DNA from: Mycobacterium lehmannii
Lineage (GTDB): Bacteria > Actinomycetota > Actinomycetes > Mycobacteriales > Mycobacteriaceae
Reading direction: 5' to 3'
DNA length: 64,000 nt
Assembly: GCF_002245535.1 (NCBI RefSeq)
Contig: NZ_NKCN01000001.1
Location: forward strand, 124,001-188,000
Numbering within the stretch: position 1 is the first letter of the stretch; every line of letters starts with the position of its first letter. This document shows, one piece after another, positions 1 through 7,472 of this stretch. A program made the translations under genes and the position numbers. Below the pieces are notes generated by a model, which did no database searches, was not told where the DNA came from, and saw nothing but the letters and a program-made list of their open reading frames with translations.

Positions 1-3
1 CGA

Positions 4-1377
4 TCATCGTCGGCTAGCGTCCTCGGCTGCCGAGCGCGTGGTGACGCCGCGCAGCAGGGTGTCGCGGACGTGGATCTGCGACGCGCGGGGGCCCAGGTCG
101 TGAAGGAGGTTCTCCGGGATCCACGACACCCCGATGACGACGCGGGCCAGCGTCTCGTTCGACGGTGCGTCAATCGCGATCTCGCCGGCGCGAATCCCCG
201 CGGTGAGCAGAGATTTCATTTGACGGACGCGTTTGGTGAACAGCCATGCGATGTTGGGGGTGTCCGGAGGAGACTGCCGCATCCATGCCAGCTGAATCCG
301 GAACTCGTCGCCGAAGTGGGCGAGCGCGTTGGTGTGGATCCAGCTCAACGCATCGAGTTTCTCGACCGCCGACGCCTCGGACCGCAGCACGCTCGTCCAC
401 CCCACCTCGGCGACCTTCTCACCGAACGACTGCATGATCGAGGCCAGCAGTTCTTCTTTCGACCCGATCAAGCGGTACACCGTCCCGGTGCCGAGGCCGG
501 CGGCCGATGCGATGTCGCGGATCGTGGTGACCTCGTACCCTTTTCGCCCGAATTCGGCTCGGGCGACTGCGCGCACGTGTGAGGCCTTGTCGTTGGGCGC
601 GTTCTCTTCCTCCTCGATCCACGACTTCACCGCGTCATCGGCGGCGATGAACGCGGGGGAGCGATCAAGTTCGGCGTCACTGGGAGGGACGGTGGCCAGT
701 CCTTCCAGCAGGATCCGGCACAGCGTGGCCGCAACCTTGTCGGCGCCTGCGCTGTGTCGGATGACGTCGAGTCCGATTTGGCGCATCGACTGGACGATCC
801 GGTCGGCAAGGATGGGCAGGTCGACGTCCGGGCGTAGATAACCGCTCCACCGCGCGGCACGCAGCGTCTGCACCATCGCTTCGAGGATCTTCGCGGGGCG
901 CTGTTGAGCCAGCGCGGCCAGTTCCGGATTCGAGGTCGGTGTCTCGTAGAACGTCATCTGTAGTGCGGCGCTGTGGGTCACCGCGCACTGGGCGACCGCG
1001 GCGCCCAACTCCACGATCCGATCGAACGCCGACAGCGGGGCGGGGTCGTCGAGCCGATTGAGGGCTTGATCGGCGATGCGATCGAGGTCCTCGTGGTAGC
1101 GCCGAAGCAACTCGACGAGGATTGCCTCCTTGGACTCGAAATGGTGATACAGGCTGCCGGGCAAGATGCCTGCGGCGTCGGCGATCTCTTGAAGTGACGT
1201 GCGCAGCCCGGACGTGGCGATCAACGACGCCGCCGTCTGCAAGATTTCGGTCCGCCGGGTGCCGTCGTCGTAGGAATGGCCCGCGTGCTTCGCGAGGTCG
1301 GCCTTCGGCGTCACACGACGCCCCACGACACCTCCAATGCCAGGCTCCCGTCCACCTGTTTGGTCGAACCGACCCAA
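4..1377 (-). CDS. Tandem TetR-family regulator (two TetR units)
   Basis: Predicted repressor with two complete TetR units in one chain. The first helix-turn-helix is at residues 41-88 (SLYHHFESKEAIL), the second at about 264-312 (TVYRLIGSKEELL), each followed by a helical ligand-binding half. At 457 residues it is twice a usual TetR. M. tuberculosis Mce3R is a known tandem TetR regulator; similarity to it is inferred from architecture, not alignment. The frame opens with TTG at 1377; GTG at 1326 or 1314 are plausible alternatives. It is the last gene of a leftward operon after the nitroreductase and SnoaL-like genes. Two unlike DNA-binding heads would suit the asymmetric sites found at 2673, 3693, 5434 and 6323. 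Confidence 0.9.
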   Translation of the reverse strand: MGRFDQTGGREPGIGGVVGRRVTPKADLAKHAGHSYDDGTRRTEILQTAASLIATSGLRTSLQEIADAAGILPGSLYHHFESKEAILVELLRRYHEDLDRIADQALNRLDDPAPLSAFDRIVELGAAVAQCAVTHSAALQMTFYETPTSNPELAALAQQRPAKILEAMVQTLRAARWSGYLRPDVDLPILADRIVQSMRQIGLDVIRHSAGADKVAATLCRILLEGLATVPPSDAELDRSPAFIAADDAVKSWIEEEENAPNDKASHVRAVARAEFGRKGYEVTTIRDIASAAGLGTGTVYRLIGSKEELLASIMQSFGEKVAEVGWTSVLRSEASAVEKLDALSWIHTNALAHFGDEFRIQLAWMRQSPPDTPNIAWLFTKRVRQMKSLLTAGIRAGEIAIDAPSNETLARVVIGVSWIPENLLHDLGPRASQIHVRDTLLRGVTTRSAAEDASRR

Positions 1378-1455
1378 AGTTTGGTTAACGTTACCAGAAC
1401 TGGGTTACCGGGCAGTGTCGGTCGAGGGGAAAGCGCCGGCAGCGGGGCCGGGCAG

Positions 1456-1989
1456 TCACGAACTGGAGGGAAAGCGAACGGGGTTCAGCGGGCGCTCGTA
1501 GGAGATGTCACTTCGGTCGTGCGCGACGGTGAGGATGTCGGCGAGAAAGCCCATGGTCTCGTCGGTGATCAGCGTCGTTCCCTCGGTGTGCCATTCCACG
1601 ACGCAGACCCGCGCGGCGATGGCCCAACGGCCGTCCCGGCGCTCGAGCCGGTCGATGTAGCGGCCGCCGTTGACGGTCAGATGGTTTGCCGGGGCGCGGT
1701 CGGTGCCGACGAACAGATAGTAGGTTTCGGCGTGCGCCCGGTCCCCCGTGATGTCCGCGGTGTGGTTCAGCAGGTAGTGCTGGTAGCGGGGTTGCGTCTC
1801 GTGGTACGCGAATGCCCAGTCAATGAATTCGTCGACGGGGCCGACGAAACCGATGTGCTCGTCGACCGCACCGTCGTGGTAGGCCGAACGCACCAGTTCG
1901 CGGTCGCGTCGATCCATCCCGCGGGCGTACCGCTGCATGCAGTCGAAGATGTCCGCGCGGTCGCTCAACGCCTGCAACCTCTCGTTCAC
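1456..1989 (-). CDS. SnoaL-like / NTF2-fold protein
   Basis: About 177 residues with the features of the SnoaL_4/NTF2 fold: an N-terminal helix with MQRYARGMDRRD, an Asp/Glu-rich pocket lining and a C-terminal strand with WAIAARVCVVEWH. Members are small cyclases, dehydratases or ring-hydroxylating dioxygenase beta-type subunits; the reaction here cannot be inferred. I chose GTG at 1989 because its GTGA overlaps the TGA of the upstream nitroreductase gene, the coupling used throughout this window; an upstream in-frame ATG at 2007 would add six residues. It lies between the nitroreductase and tandem-TetR genes in one operon. Confidence 0.8.
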   Translation of the reverse strand: MNERLQALSDRADIFDCMQRYARGMDRRDRELVRSAYHDGAVDEHIGFVGPVDEFIDWAFAYHETQPRYQHYLLNHTADITGDRAHAETYYLFVGTDRAPANHLTVNGGRYIDRLERRDGRWAIAARVCVVEWHTEGTTLITDETMGFLADILTVAHDRSDISYERPLNPVRFPSSS

Positions 1990-2633
1990 AGCGATGTCCC
2001 CTCCCACGTGTCCACGGCGACCACCTCGGCTATCGGTCGACGTTCCGCCGGACGGAATCTGACGCCGGGCCGCAGCCGGCCGACCGGCAGAAGGCAGCCC
2101 TGGACGTAACTTTCCGGGATGCCGAGCAGATCGCGGACCGTTGCCTCGTAGGTCAGATGCAACGTCGTCACGCAGGTTCCGTAGCCACGCGTGTGAAGCG
2201 CGAGCGCGAAGTTCCAGACGGCGGGGAAGATCGAACCGTACAGCGTCGCCTGGTAGAACGACTCGTCACCGTCGACGCGCGGCAGATACGGTTCGTAGCA
2301 GGGGATTACGAGAAGTGGGACTTTCGCCATGTTCTCGACCAGCCACTCGGTCGAGGACATGATCTTCTTGCCGGGTGTTTCGGGTGGCAACAGGTCGGCG
2401 ATCAGTTGCCCACCGACCCTCTGCAGATAGGCGTCGCGGTAGAGCTCGGCGAGCTGCGCGCGGATTTCCTCGTCGAAAACGGCTACCCAGCGCCAGCTCT
2501 GTTGGTTCGAGCCGTTGGCGGCGTGCATCCCGATCCGCAGGCACTCTGCGACGTCGCGACGATCGACAGCTGTATCGAGGTCAAGCGATTTTCGTGCCGA
2601 TCGGGTTGTCGTCAGGAGCTGGTCGATGTCCAT
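1986..2633 (-). CDS. Nitroreductase-family flavoprotein
   Basis: 215 residues of the FMN-dependent nitroreductase fold: an N-terminal RSARKSLD segment (FMN phosphate-binding Arg), ANGSNQQSWRW in the position of the usual PSxxNxQPW motif, and a C-terminal GIPESY...LLPVGRL segment typical of the family. It probably reduces a quinone, enone or nitro compound with NAD(P)H. ATG at 2633 follows a good AAGGAG. First gene of a three-gene leftward operon ending in the tandem TetR; site 2673-2691 lies about 40 bp upstream, so the operon is probably autoregulated. Confidence 0.85.
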   Translation of the reverse strand: MDIDQLLTTTRSARKSLDLDTAVDRRDVAECLRIGMHAANGSNQQSWRWVAVFDEEIRAQLAELYRDAYLQRVGGQLIADLLPPETPGKKIMSSTEWLVENMAKVPLLVIPCYEPYLPRVDGDESFYQATLYGSIFPAVWNFALALHTRGYGTCVTTLHLTYEATVRDLLGIPESYVQGCLLPVGRLRPGVRFRPAERRPIAEVVAVDTWEGTSL

Positions 2634-2672
2634 GGCGCTCCTTGTGCTCGGTCTCCGCGGAGACGATAATGC

Positions 2673-2691
2673 GGAACAGATTTTTGGTCAA
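2673..2691 (+). promoter_or_regulatory. Asymmetric operator-like site A
   Basis: GGAACAGATTTTTGGTCAA, 18 of 19 bases identical to site B at 3693. It lies 39 bp upstream of the nitroreductase ATG, so it would control the nitroreductase - SnoaL - tandem-TetR operon. The sequence is not a dyad. Binding by the local tandem-TetR protein is inference. Confidence 0.55.
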
Positions 2692-2719
2692 TGATGGTGA
2701 GGCCGGTCGAGAATGATGT

Positions 2720-3649
2720 TCAGCCGGTGACCCCGAGGCGCCGCGTCACCGCGAACACCTCGTCGTAGATCGATCCCGGAACGGTGAACGGATCGGTGGC
2801 CGCGACCGCCTCGAGGTGGCCGGCGATGTCCTCGGCCGTCGGGTCGCCGTCCCGTGGTGCCAGCCAGCCCTCGCTCAGCCCGATGAAGACCCTGGCGAAC
2901 CGGCCCGCGCATGCGGAGAAGTTCTGATGGTTGACATCGCACGCCCGGCTGGCCAGGTACACCACCAGTGGAGCGACGAGCTCGGGACGGATGGCGGCGA
3001 AGAAACCGTTGTCCTCGAGGGCTTTCGGGTCGCCCAGCGTTTCGGTGACCATCCGGGAGATCCCGAAGGGCAGCACGGTGTTGGCGCGGATGCCGTGCGG
3101 TTCACCCTCAAGCGCGATGACATTGGTCAGGCCGACGATGCCGGCCTTGGCCGCCGCGTAATGCGCCTCCAGGTGCTGACCGAACATGCCCGCCGACGAC
3201 GCGATGAATACGAACCGCCCGTAGCCCTGCTTCTTCATCACCCGGTAGGCGGGCTGCGACAGGTAGAACGCGCCGTCGAGATGAACCGAAAGCATGCGTC
3301 GCCACTCGACGGGAGTCAGTTCGTCGAACGCGATGGAGTTGAAGATGCCCGCATTGCTGATCACCGCGTCGAGCCGGCCGAACTCGTCGAGGGCGGTTCG
3401 TACGATGGCCTCACCGCCAGCCGGGCTGTCGACCGAGTCATAGGACGCTACGGCCGTGCCGCCGGACGCGGTGATCTCGTCGACCACCTGATCGGCGACC
3501 GCCGTGTCCAGGCCGCCTCCATGCATGGTTGCGCCGATGTCATTGACGACGATCGATGCTCCGCGCCTTGCCAACTCGAGCGCATACACACGGCCGAGCC
3601 CGCGGCCCGCCCCGGTGACCACGGCGACCTGGTCGGCGAAATCGATCAT
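2720..3649 (-). CDS. Short-chain dehydrogenase/reductase
   Basis: 309-residue classical SDR. The N-terminal cofactor motif is TGAGRGLG, the catalytic Tyr/Lys motif is YAAAK and an NAG motif (ISNAGIF) is present. The loop VNDIGATMHGGG followed by VVDEITASGG resembles the subgroup that includes (3R)-hydroxyacyl-CoA dehydrogenase domains of peroxisomal multifunctional enzymes, so a hydroxyacyl-CoA or hydroxysteroid substrate is plausible. A C-terminal extension of about 60 residues goes beyond the core fold. Transcribed leftward, divergent from the VWA gene, with site B in the shared 80-bp promoter region. Confidence 0.88.
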   Translation of the reverse strand: MIDFADQVAVVTGAGRGLGRVYALELARRGASIVVNDIGATMHGGGLDTAVADQVVDEITASGGTAVASYDSVDSPAGGEAIVRTALDEFGRLDAVISNAGIFNSIAFDELTPVEWRRMLSVHLDGAFYLSQPAYRVMKKQGYGRFVFIASSAGMFGQHLEAHYAAAKAGIVGLTNVIALEGEPHGIRANTVLPFGISRMVTETLGDPKALEDNGFFAAIRPELVAPLVVYLASRACDVNHQNFSACAGRFARVFIGLSEGWLAPRDGDPTAEDIAGHLEAVAATDPFTVPGSIYDEVFAVTRRLGVTG

Positions 3650-3692
3650 CGTTCCTCCGGCGATTGACGGCGGTCCGGCCGGACTCTACGTT

Positions 3693-3711
3693 GGAACAGA
3701 TATTTGGTCAA
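3693..3711 (+). promoter_or_regulatory. Asymmetric operator-like site B
   Basis: GGAACAGATATTTGGTCAA in the divergent promoter between the leftward SDR (start 3649) and the rightward VWA gene (start 3730). It matches site A at 18 of 19 positions. Its place in a shared promoter fits coordinate control of both transcription units. Confidence 0.55.
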
Positions 3712-3729
3712 CGAGAAAGGGCGCGCTCG

Positions 3730-5433
3730 ATGACGAGCGAGGACGCCGACGATCCCAAGCGCTTGGCGCTGCTGGCCTCGGCCCTGGCCGGCCGCACGAT
3801 AGCGGTCGCGCCTGCCACTCCCGGCGAACCGGCATGGACCGACGGCGTCACGCTGTTCGTCGACCCATCCGCCGGCGCGCACCGCCAACTCGAGGCGGTC
3901 ACGGTGCAGGCCTCGCTGCTGGCCAGTGGAGGCCTGGAAGCGGACGTGGTGCGCAAACTCGTTAGGCGGCCGGCCCTGGCGCGCCGGTACCTCGCGGTCG
4001 AGGGTCAGCGGGCGTTGTCGGTCAACGACGACCTGCTGCCGACGGGTGTCCGCCGCCTTCTCGACTGTGACCTTGCTGCCCGCGCGGATTCCGCGGTCGG
4101 TTCCTTGAAGGTGGCGGGGCAAAGCCGTGACATCGCCGATCCGCCCGCGGGCTTCGGCGTCATCAGGGCGCAGAAGCTGTTGGCCAACCGCGCCTCCGCC
4201 GCGCAGGTGGAATCGGCCGGCGGGCACGCCCCTCGGCGCGAGGCGAACAAGGAACTGGCAGACCTCGACGACGACGATGACGGCCTGGACGACGGCGAAG
4301 ACGTGATGGATCCCTTCACGAGTCCCGTTGGTGGGGGCGGTGTGCTCGGCAAGCTTTTGAAACGAATGACAAAGAGTGTCCGCAAACTCTCCGGTGCGGG
4401 CACGCCGGGCGCGGATACGCCAACCCATCGCTCCCGCAGGGGATTTCGTGGCGCAGGCGCGGTGACCTCGAGTGCGGCCGGTGCGGTGGACGCTGACGGC
4501 TGGGAAGCCTCCACAACCGGGGGGCGCACGTACCACGAGTGGGACTTCCAGCGACGCGGCTACCGTCCCGACTGGTGCACCGTGATCGAGATCGACGCAC
4601 CGATCGAGAAGGGGGAAGCGTTGGTTCGCCCGGATGTCCACGCCTTGCGGCGCCCCCTCACCCGCCTGGGCATCGGGCTGGACCGGTGTCACCGGCAGGT
4701 CCAGGGCGACGATATCGACGTCGATGCCGCGGTCGAGGCACGCGTGGAAACGCTGGCGGGTTCGACGCCCGACGAGGCCGTCTACCTCGACAATCTGCGA
4801 AGGCGTCGCGATTTGGCCGTACTCGTCCTGCTCGACGTCTCCGGTTCGGCAGGCGAATCGGGCACTTACGGCCAGACCGTGCACGAGCAGCAGCGGACGG
4901 CCGCGGCGGCGCTGACCGTTGCCCTCCATGAACTCGGGGACCGCGTCGCGCTATACGCGTTTCAGTCACAGGGTCGCTCGGCGGTTCATCTCGTGCCAGT
5001 CAAGCGCTTCGACGATCACCTCGACGCGATGGTCATGCGGCGCCTGGGCAGCCTCACCCCGGGCGCCTACTCACGACTGGGGGCGGCCATTCGGCACGGT
5101 ACGGCGGTGATGACGGAGAAGGCGGGCACGTCACGTCGCCTGCTGGTCGTGCTGTCCGACGGCTTGGCCTACGACCACGGCTACGAACGGCGCTACGGTG
5201 CGGCCGACGTACGCCGGGCGTTGGGGGAGGCCCGACGAGAAGGTATCGGCTGCTTGTGCTTGACGATCGGCGCCGCCACCGACTCGGGGGAGCTGGCCAT
5301 GGTGTTCGGCAGCGCTGCGCACGCGTCGATACCCAAGCCCACGCAGCTGGCCGACGTGATCGGCCCGTTGTTCCGCTCGGCGCTGCGCACCGCGGACCTG
5401 CGTCGGCGGCTGTCGACTGCGCCTACACCTTGA
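3730..5433 (+). CDS. VWA-domain protein of the CoxE/NorD/CbbO type
   Basis: About 567 residues. The C-terminal von Willebrand A domain has a metal-ion site: LLDVSGSAGES (DxSxS from residue 369), a Thr in SLTPGAYSRLG and the Asp of VLSDGLAYD. A long N-terminal region carries an acidic run at about residues 178-193 (DLDDDDDGLDDGED). Such proteins pair with MoxR-class ATPases to activate or insert metal into enzymes such as CO dehydrogenase, NO reductase or Rubisco; the neighbouring gene is such an ATPase. I prefer ATG at 3730, preceded by a GAGAAAGGG ribosome site, over a frame opening at 3664 that would swallow site B. The client enzyme is unknown. Confidence 0.87.
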   Translation: MTSEDADDPKRLALLASALAGRTIAVAPATPGEPAWTDGVTLFVDPSAGAHRQLEAVTVQASLLASGGLEADVVRKLVRRPALARRYLAVEGQRALSVNDDLLPTGVRRLLDCDLAARADSAVGSLKVAGQSRDIADPPAGFGVIRAQKLLANRASAAQVESAGGHAPRREANKELADLDDDDDGLDDGEDVMDPFTSPVGGGGVLGKLLKRMTKSVRKLSGAGTPGADTPTHRSRRGFRGAGAVTSSAAGAVDADGWEASTTGGRTYHEWDFQRRGYRPDWCTVIEIDAPIEKGEALVRPDVHALRRPLTRLGIGLDRCHRQVQGDDIDVDAAVEARVETLAGSTPDEAVYLDNLRRRRDLAVLVLLDVSGSAGESGTYGQTVHEQQRTAAAALTVALHELGDRVALYAFQSQGRSAVHLVPVKRFDDHLDAMVMRRLGSLTPGAYSRLGAAIRHGTAVMTEKAGTSRRLLVVLSDGLAYDHGYERRYGAADVRRALGEARREGIGCLCLTIGAATDSGELAMVFGSAAHASIPKPTQLADVIGPLFRSALRTADLRRRLSTAPTP

Positions 5434-5449
5434 ACCAAACATCTGTTCC
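5434..5449 (-). promoter_or_regulatory. Asymmetric operator-like site C (opposite orientation)
   Basis: On the minus strand the bases read GGAACAGATGTTTGGT, matching the 16-bp core of sites A and B except at the variable tenth base. It lies just after the VWA stop and 40 bp before the MoxR-type ATPase start, which suggests that the ATPase gene also has its own regulated promoter. Confidence 0.5.
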
Positions 5450-5489
5450 GCGCTAGGGTCCTTATGCGAGCTCGAACCGAAGGGAAGCC

Positions 5490-6296
5490 ATGCAGGTGAA
5501 GCCACCGCGGCCCTACTACGTGCCCGTCGCGAACGAGGAACAGGTCTTCAAGGCCGCATACAAGCAGGGGCTTTCCATCGCACTGAAGGGTCCGACGGGC
5601 TGTGGCAAGACGCGGTTCGTCGAGGCGATGGCCCATGACCTGGATCGTCCGCTGATCACCGTCGCCTGCCATGACGACCTGACCACCGCCGACCTCGTCG
5701 GCCGGTTTCTGCTGCGCGGCGGTGAAACCGAGTGGGTCGACGGGCCCCTGACCCGTGCGGTCCGCGACGGCGCTATCTGCTATCTCGACGAGGTCGTGGA
5801 AGCCCGCCAGGACACCACCGTCGTGCTGCATCCGCTGGCCGACCACCGCAGACAACTTCCGATCGAACGGCTCGGGGTCACGCTGGAAGCGGCGCCCGGG
5901 TTCTGTCTGGTCGTCTCCTACAACCCGGGCTACCAGAGCGTGCTCAAGGATCTCAAGGACTCCACAAGGCAGCGGATGGTTGCGATCGAATTCGGTTTTC
6001 CCGCAGCCGACGTCGAGGAGAAGATCGTCGCCAGCGAAGCGGGCATCGCTCACGACCGCGCCGCGGACCTGGTCCGGCTGGGCCATGCGATCCGGCGGTT
6101 GGAGACGGGGGGACTGCGCGAAGTCGCTTCGACGCGGGTACTGATCGCCGCAGGGCGGCTGATCGGCGAAGGTTTGACCCCGCGGGACGCCGCACGGGCC
6201 GCGATCGCGGGCCCGCTGACCGACGACGCGACCGTCACCCGCGGCCTGCTCGAGATGATCGACGCGTACTTGGTCGACCAGGCGCCGGATGATTGA
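5490..6296 (+). CDS. MoxR/CbbQ/NorQ-type AAA+ ATPase
   Basis: 268 residues. Walker A is GPTGCGKT at 34-41, Walker B ends in CYLDEV at about 97-102, and a sensor-like Asn lies in VVSYNPGYQS. The length and the C-terminal CbbQ_C-like helix region fit the CbbQ/NirQ/NorQ branch, whose members remodel metalloenzymes together with a VWA partner. The preceding gene encodes that partner, so the two probably form a hetero-oligomeric activase. The ATG at 5490 follows a GAAGGGAAG ribosome site. Nothing in the sequence tells which enzyme of the cluster is its client. Confidence 0.9.
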   Translation: MQVKPPRPYYVPVANEEQVFKAAYKQGLSIALKGPTGCGKTRFVEAMAHDLDRPLITVACHDDLTTADLVGRFLLRGGETEWVDGPLTRAVRDGAICYLDEVVEARQDTTVVLHPLADHRRQLPIERLGVTLEAAPGFCLVVSYNPGYQSVLKDLKDSTRQRMVAIEFGFPAADVEEKIVASEAGIAHDRAADLVRLGHAIRRLETGGLREVASTRVLIAAGRLIGEGLTPRDAARAAIAGPLTDDATVTRGLLEMIDAYLVDQAPDD

Positions 6297-6322
6297 CCCC
6301 GATCATGACCCTCGCTACTGTC

Positions 6323-6341
6323 TGAACAAATATTAGGTTTC
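6323..6341 (+). promoter_or_regulatory. Asymmetric operator-like site D (diverged)
   Basis: TGAACAAATATTAGGTTTC, 13 of 16 core positions shared with site B (GGAACAGATATTTGGT). It lies 15 bp before the ATG of the binding-protein gene that heads the long rightward run of catabolic genes, so it would control that operon. Less certain than sites A to C. Confidence 0.4.
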
Positions 6342-6356
6342 TACGACGGAGGTGGC

Positions 6357-7469
6357 ATGTCCTACGAGAGCACCGCGGAACCGATCAAGTTCGGGTACCT
6401 CATGGACTTCAAGCTGCCCGACCTGTACCCGCAGGAGATGAAGGAAGATCTGTCCAATCCCTTCGAGCTGATCTTCGCCGAGGCGGTTGAGAATGGCGTG
6501 ATCGATCGGCCCATCGAAATCATCTACAAGGAGGTCGAGGGGCTGCCGAAAGGTTCGGTCAAGGCGGTGATCGACGCCTACGGCGAACTCGTCGACGAGG
6601 GGTGCCTCGCGGTGTTCGGCCCGCACATCACCGACAACTGCGTGCCGACCCGCGAGGCCATCGAGGAGCGGTTCCGGGTGCCCGCGCTCAGCGTCACCGG
6701 CAGCGACGCATGGCTGGGGGAGTGGACGTTCGCGTTTCCGCAGGGGTCTTTGACCGACGAGCCGATCTTCTGGGCGGACCTTCTGGCCAAGGGTGGACAC
6801 CACGAGGTCGGCGTCCTCATGGAGCAGTCACTGGTCGGCGAGACGTACGTGAAGAACTTCCGGAACGCATGCCGGCGCAAGGGGATCCGGATCGTCGCCG
6901 AAGCCGCGATCGCGCAGACGGCCCAAGACGTCTCGGAAGCGGTGCGCACACTGCACGAAGCCAAGGCGCAGGCCGTGGTGCATGCCGGTTTCGGGTTCGG
7001 CATCGTGTTCGTCAACCCGGCACTGGAAGAACTCGGTTGGGATCCACCGCGGTTCACCAGCACGGCATTCCAGAACGCGTGGATCAACCCGATCATGTGG
7101 AACGCGTTCATGGGGTGGACTGGCGTGGACCAGTACGACGAGGGCAACCCTGTTGGTCAGCGGTTCCTCGACAAGTACCAGGAGAAGTTCGGCCGCAGGC
7201 CGGAATACTGTGTGCCCGTGGTGAACTGCGACGTCGCCACGGCGTTGCTGCGCGCGTGCAGCGATGCGCATCCACTCAGTCCGCGCGGCGTCAAGGAGGC
7301 CTTGGAACGCGTCAAGATGATGCCCGCCGCCGCGGGGGCACCGGGAACCCGTGTCTCGTTCGGCAACTGGACGCGCCGGGCGTGGATGGGCGCCGGGTAT
7401 CTCGTCGCTCGAAGGCTGGACGCCGACGGCGTCAACTCTCATCTCGTCGACCGCTTTGGTGAGGAGTGA
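6357..7469 (+). CDS. Type 1 periplasmic-binding-fold protein without signal peptide
   Basis: 370 residues resembling the branched-chain amino acid/amide-binding (LivJ, AmiC-like) family: FGYLMDFKLPDLYP at the start, a GCLAVFGPHITDNC segment, and two lobes ending in YLVARRLDADGVN. It has no signal peptide or lipobox, and no LivHMFG-type permease or ATPase gene is near. It could be a cytoplasmic ligand sensor as AmiC is, or a carrier protein. ATG at 6357 follows GGAGGTGGC. It heads a run of eight closely spaced or overlapping genes and ends 3 bp before the AveC-like gene. Confidence 0.8.
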   Translation: MSYESTAEPIKFGYLMDFKLPDLYPQEMKEDLSNPFELIFAEAVENGVIDRPIEIIYKEVEGLPKGSVKAVIDAYGELVDEGCLAVFGPHITDNCVPTREAIEERFRVPALSVTGSDAWLGEWTFAFPQGSLTDEPIFWADLLAKGGHHEVGVLMEQSLVGETYVKNFRNACRRKGIRIVAEAAIAQTAQDVSEAVRTLHEAKAQAVVHAGFGFGIVFVNPALEELGWDPPRFTSTAFQNAWINPIMWNAFMGWTGVDQYDEGNPVGQRFLDKYQEKFGRRPEYCVPVVNCDVATALLRACSDAHPLSPRGVKEALERVKMMPAAAGAPGTRVSFGNWTRRAWMGAGYLVARRLDADGVNSHLVDRFGEE

Positions 7470-7472
7470 ACC

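Noticed and set aside
1378..1455. A fifth copy of the asymmetric site (TTTGGTTAA near 1379)
   Set aside because: Only one half resembles the core; the GAACA half is misplaced, so it is not listed as a site.
2673..3711. GGAACA as an ECF sigma -35 element at sites A and B
   Set aside because: A matching -10 at 16-19 bp is not consistently present and the conserved block continues through TTTGGTCAA without a spacer, so an operator is more likely.
3646..4929. A 427-codon minus-strand frame opposite the VWA gene
   Set aside because: It has no recognisable motif, and the plus strand has a metal-site VWA domain with a good ribosome site.
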